From Bacteroidales bacterium (lineage in GTDB: Bacteria; Bacteroidota; Bacteroidia; Bacteroidales; WRLA01): 64,000 bases of DNA. The position numbers and the translations under genes are program-made. This document shows, one piece after another, positions 61,290 to 64,000 of the stretch; positions within the stretch are counted from its first letter, which is position 1, and the number at the start of each line of letters is the position of its first letter. Where the stretch lies: assembly GCA_009777825.1 (NCBI GenBank), contig WRLA01000003.1, positions 1 to 64,000 on the forward strand, read 5' to 3'. A model generated the notes under the pieces. That model searched no databases and was not told the DNA's origin. It saw nothing but the letters and a program-made list of their open reading frames with translations.

Positions 61290-61550
61290 CGGTTTAATAA
61301 CATAAAATTTATTTGCATCATGTTGTAAAGGGAAATAAAGTGCGGATAGGCACATAATAGGACATATTGAAAAGGCATAGAACTTTGTTCTTTGCAGTCT
61401 GAAAATCTGGCGATTAGAAGACAGCATATAGAGGAAACGTTAAATGTTCGCGCGTAGGGCGTGGACTTGACTAATTTCTTATATGCAAGGTTACGCCAGA
61501 TACCACAGACAGCGGGAAACAGTTAGGTTTCACGCTGTTTTCTTTTTGCC
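61290..61550 (+). ncRNA. Candidate structured leader RNA or small RNA
   Basis: From the promoter at 61278 to about 61550 no real gene is seen, but the sequence folds readily. AGAAC-TTT-GTTCT is one hairpin near 61380. GGCGT (61458-61462) pairs with ACGCC (61493-61497) and CTTG with CAAG inside it. A strong hairpin at 61509-61538 follows. The order of stems, ending in a terminator-like hairpin with a T-rich tail, resembles a riboswitch-like leader or an independent small RNA. I cannot assign it to a known class. Confidence 0.5.
61509..61548 (+). terminator. Terminator-like hairpin in the leader
   Basis: ACAGCGGGAAAC and GTTTCACGCTGT pair at 11 of 12 positions around a six-base loop and are followed by TTTCTTTTT. 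It may end a short RNA or act as an attenuator of the lipoprotein-MauE genes. Confidence 0.6.
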
Positions 61551-61740
61551 CCAACCCGAAAATAATGAATGGCTATCATCATATAAGACAGAACCGCAAC
61601 TGTTCCCAAAAAACGCAGGGGAGGAACGAAATCTCTTGAAAAAACGGGCGGGTTATTTCCTACGAAAAGCCACACGAGTAGAAGGAACAAAAGAGTTTTA
61701 ATTTAAAACCTCACAATGTATAGGTTAATTGTATTTTGAG

Positions 61741-62016
61741 ATGAAAAAAGTAATTTTATTGTTAGGTTGTTTAGGTCTTTTGACTGTTGGTATTTTGGGC
61801 GTGTCCTGCAAAAAGGATGACGATAAAAAGGATAATTTTAAAGGATGCTCTTGTACACTCCGTTATGCTGATGGGGATAAAAGTACTGAGATTATCACGC
61901 CTGCTGACGCTCAGGAATTTGGCATAACCTCTTGTAAGAAGTTTCAAGAGCTTTGGGAGGCAACACACGGTTTCGAAGACGAAGGTATTATTTCTTACAC
62001 TTGTACCGATTTGTAA
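61741..62016 (+). CDS. Small cysteine-rich lipoprotein
   Basis: The 91-residue protein from MKKVILLLGCLG has a lipoprotein signal with lipobox GVSC, then a lysine/aspartate stretch (KKDDDKKDNFK) and a short mature part with cysteines in GCSCTLRY, TSCKKF and YTCTDL. The paired cysteines suggest disulphides, and the next gene encodes a MauE-thioredoxin protein that could make or maintain them. It starts about 190 bases after the terminator-like hairpin. No family is recognised. Confidence 0.7.
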   Translation: MKKVILLLGCLGLLTVGILGVSCKKDDDKKDNFKGCSCTLRYADGDKSTEIITPADAQEFGITSCKKFQELWEATHGFEDEGIISYTCTDL

Positions 62017-62017
62017 A

Positions 62018-62929
62018 ATGATTAACAAAACGACGCGAATACTATCCTCGCTTGCGGGGATAGTATTTTTAATATCGGGTATTGGAAAATCGTTGGCGGC
62101 ATACGATTTTTCGCAAATACTCATACAATACGGTTTTGAGGGTTTGCAGTTTCTTGCGCCGCTTATCATTGTGTTTGAGATTTTGGCAGGCTTGCTGTTG
62201 TTTTTTCATATTCGGTTGAGACTGACAAGTTTATTGTCGTTTTGCTTTGTCGTGGCGCTGTCGGCGGCGTATCTCTACGGGTACTTCTTTGCCAATATTA
62301 CTAATTGCGGCTGTTTTGGCTATTTCTCGCTTTTGAACATGTCGCCGTTTTTCACCGGTGTGCGCAATATTGTTTTGATGGGCATGTTGTTGTATGTTTT
62401 CCTGAAAAGCAACAATGGGTGTAAATTGGCAGACAGAGACGAAATGCTGATTATGGCTTGTATCTTATGCGCCGTATCCTTTGTTACCGGATATACCTAT
62501 ATGGAGCGCCAAAACGATACTACACAATACGTTACAGAGGGAAAACTTGTGAACATGAGGGTCGAAAATTCGGTGTTGGGCGAGTTTCTGACGCCTTCCA
62601 AAGATTCCACTTATTTGGTATTTGCATTTTCGTATTCCTGTCCGCACTGCTACAACTCCATCGAAAATCTGAAACAATATGAACGCTTGGGCGTTGTGGA
62701 CAAAGTTCTTGCCCTGTCATTTGCAACAGACAGCACAACCATGGCGAAGTTCAACGAGATATTTCATCCTGATTTTCAGATTATTAACTATTCGCCCAAA
62801 CAGATTTTCCGTCTGACCAATCAATTTCCCGTTTCATATTACATCAAAGACAATATGATAAAAATGGAAATACGGGGCGTGTTGCCCTGCGGCTACCTGC
62901 TACGACAACGGTTGGGGAAAAATAGATGA
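62018..62929 (+). CDS. MauE/DoxX-like membrane protein with C-terminal thioredoxin-like domain
   Basis: The 303-residue protein starts with a MauE-type four-helix membrane domain (GIVFLISGIGKSLAAYDF, then YGFEGLQFLAPLI, NCGCFG with a cysteine pair). A further helix (about 150-166) is followed by a thioredoxin-like domain with the redox motif CPHC in FSYSCPHCYNSIENL. It should act in disulphide exchange outside the cytoplasmic membrane. It follows the small cysteine-rich lipoprotein by one base, so the two are coupled and the lipoprotein is its likely partner. Confidence 0.85.
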   Translation: MINKTTRILSSLAGIVFLISGIGKSLAAYDFSQILIQYGFEGLQFLAPLIIVFEILAGLLLFFHIRLRLTSLLSFCFVVALSAAYLYGYFFANITNCGCFGYFSLLNMSPFFTGVRNIVLMGMLLYVFLKSNNGCKLADRDEMLIMACILCAVSFVTGYTYMERQNDTTQYVTEGKLVNMRVENSVLGEFLTPSKDSTYLVFAFSYSCPHCYNSIENLKQYERLGVVDKVLALSFATDSTTMAKFNEIFHPDFQIINYSPKQIFRLTNQFPVSYYIKDNMIKMEIRGVLPCGYLLRQRLGKNR

Positions 62930-62974
62930 TTGAAAATAATTTAGTACACTATTCACAATTCACAAATTGCAAAT

Positions 62975-63622
62975 TCACCCCTTCACCCAGAAATCCACAA
63001 AAATCCCCGGCACATGCACCGTCTCCGGCGCTAATTCTCCGACTTCCACTACTTCCTCTATCTCGGCGATGACCACGTCGGCGGCGGTTGCCATGATCGG
63101 GTTAAAGTTTTGGGAGGTTCCTTTGAAAATCAGGTTTCCGCTCTTGTCGCCGATGTTGGCTCCCAGCAGGGCTACGTCGGCGCGTAGTGGTTTTTCTAAC
63201 AGATAGGTTTTTCCGTCAATTTCCAATGTTTGTTTTCCATCGGCGACGACGGTTCCTAATCCGGTGGTTGTCAATACGCCGCCTAATCCGGCGCCGCCGG
63301 CGCGAACACGTTCTGCCAGCGTGCCTTGGGGCGAAAATTCTACTTCCAACTCTTTGGCGTTCATCTGGTCAACGGTAACGGGGTTTGTCCCGATGTGGGA
63401 GACGATGACCTTTTTAATTTGCCGGTTGACGATAAGTTTCCCGATGCCTCTGTCGGGGAAAGCGGTATCGTTACAGATTACCGTTAAATCTTTCACTTTT
63501 GCGGCGACCAATGCATCCATGATATGCTCCGGCGTTCCGTTTCCCATGAAGCCGCCAATCATCACAGACATTCCATCTTTTATTTTAGCGACACATTCGC
63601 TAATGCTAATTTGTTTATTCAT
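62975..63622 (-). CDS. atoD: CoA-transferase subunit A (acetoacetate:butyryl-CoA type)
   Basis: The 215-residue protein is a family I CoA-transferase alpha subunit: MIGGFMGNGTPEHIMDAL near residue 20, VICNDTAFPDRGIGKL, SHIGTNP and the GGVLTTTGLGT glycine loop. In lysine fermentation this enzyme moves CoA between acetoacetate and butyryl-CoA. The beta subunit, which carries the catalytic glutamate, is normally the next gene but is absent: the plus-strand lipoprotein and MauE genes occupy that place before kal. The enzyme needs the beta subunit from elsewhere. Confidence 0.93.
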   Translation of the reverse strand: MNKQISISECVAKIKDGMSVMIGGFMGNGTPEHIMDALVAAKVKDLTVICNDTAFPDRGIGKLIVNRQIKKVIVSHIGTNPVTVDQMNAKELEVEFSPQGTLAERVRAGGAGLGGVLTTTGLGTVVADGKQTLEIDGKTYLLEKPLRADVALLGANIGDKSGNLIFKGTSQNFNPIMATAADVVIAEIEEVVEVGELAPETVHVPGIFVDFWVKG

Positions 63623-63664
63623 AACTACTTTGCATCAAAAAAACATGATTAAAAATCAGGACGG

Positions 63665-63672
63665 CAAAGTTA
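63665..63672 (-). promoter_or_regulatory. Promoter of the CoA-transferase gene
   Basis: TAACTTTG on the minus strand, 42 bases upstream of the atoD ATG. Confidence 0.6.
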
Positions 63673-63683
63673 CAATCTTTTCT

Positions 63684-63691
63684 TATCTTTG
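63684..63691 (+). promoter_or_regulatory. Promoter of the acyltransferase gene
   Basis: TATCTTTG on the plus strand, 38 bases ahead of the acyltransferase ATG and divergent from the atoD promoter. Confidence 0.6.
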
Positions 63692-63729
63692 CCAACAATT
63701 TTATGAAGAATAAATAATAGGCTACTCTC

Positions 63730-64000
63730 ATGCGAAAAAAGAAAAAAATTCAGGACTACGAGTTCTCCTACGCTGTGATGAAAATACACGTTGACTCTTC
63801 CTTTCGGCAGTATTTCCGCAAGATTTATGTTGAGGGGTTGGAAAATATTCCGCAGGACAAGCGGGTGATTATCGCCCCCAATCATCAGAATGCGCTCATG
63901 GATGCGCTGGCTGTTTTGATGACGCAGAAAGGTCAACCGGTCTTTCTGGCGCGCTCCGACGTTTTCAAAAATAAAAAAGTTGCACGGATATTGCACTGGT
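63730..64000 (+). CDS. 1-acyl-glycerol-3-phosphate acyltransferase-like protein (partial)
   Basis: The first 90 codons are in the window. After a basic start (MRKKKKIQDYEFS) the sequence reaches the PlsC motif I, here NHQNALMDAL in IIAPNHQNALMDAL, with the HxxxxD catalytic pair; VFLARSDVFK is the next conserved segment. Such enzymes acylate lysophosphatidic acid or related lipids at the membrane. The gene continues beyond the window. Confidence 0.85.
   Translation, partial: MRKKKKIQDYEFSYAVMKIHVDSSFRQYFRKIYVEGLENIPQDKRVIIAPNHQNALMDALAVLMTQKGQPVFLARSDVFKNKKVARILHW

Noticed and set aside
61483-61701. 72-codon frame in the leader
   Set aside because: It crosses the terminator-like hairpin, has no signal or motif, and has no ribosome-binding site that I can see.
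1-64000. tRNA or rRNA genes
   Set aside because: I saw no convincing T-loop/acceptor patterns or rRNA segments on either strand; a tRNAscan run would be decisive.

Overview
The window looks like the chromosome of an anaerobic, amino-acid-fermenting member of the Bacteroidota (probably Bacteroidales). The evidence is: type IX secretion (T9SS) C-terminal sorting domains on secreted proteins, a PorX-type response regulator with a PglZ domain, WG-repeat proteins, DUF2520 and DUF6722 genes, and many promoters with the Bacteroidota -7 box TAnnTTTG (usually seen as CAAAGGTA on the opposite strand). The 3' end carries genes of lysine fermentation to acetate and butyrate (kal, kce, kdd and one CoA-transferase subunit). 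I saw no rRNA, tRNA or CRISPR array.

Layout. 1-3.8 kb: palindromic repeats, a secreted M16 peptidase and methylglyoxal synthase. 4.1-6.8 kb: an EcoRI-type adenine methyltransferase, a RecF/OLD-like ATPase and a small TOPRIM-like protein, a possible defence locus. 7.1-26.3 kb: mostly minus-strand housekeeping genes (uvrA, DUF2520, a two-component sensor, valS, ispG, rodA, mrdA) with small accessory pairs between them. 26.4-32.9 kb: plus-strand secreted serine peptidase, rpe, an EEP-family phosphatase, pyrE and an SRPBCC protein. 32.9-49.2 kb: accessory region with truncated Fic, transposase, DUF1016 and replication genes, a duplicated WG-repeat/AAA-ATPase array including a WG-repeat-caspase fusion, a BRO-type gene and an intact Fic gene; pheS, two cyclophilins and tdk are embedded in it. 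49.4-56.1 kb: porX, an MFS exporter, an internally deleted glycosyltransferase, and an LTA-synthase-like sulfatase with a glycerophosphodiesterase-like lipoprotein. 56.1-57.5 kb: an ISKra4-like insertion sequence. 57.5-63.6 kb: the lysine-fermentation genes, interrupted by an ATPase and by a plus-strand lipoprotein/MauE-thioredoxin module with a long structured leader. 63.7 kb to the end: a partial PlsC-type acyltransferase.

The most striking feature is a set of palindromic repeats sitting in frame inside protein-coding genes. The largest is about 580 bp inside valS. It has perfect 29-bp terminal inverted repeats and encodes a complete DUF559 (Vsr-like PD-(D/E)XK) nuclease domain, so the essential valyl-tRNA synthetase appears to be translated with a nuclease domain at the start of its editing domain. 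Smaller in-frame insertions lie in uvrA and at the N-terminus of the EEP gene. A nested copy at 49.2 kb shows that related repeats insert into one another. This looks like a mobile-element strategy in which genes are invaded without being broken, and it is my main candidate for an under-described system.
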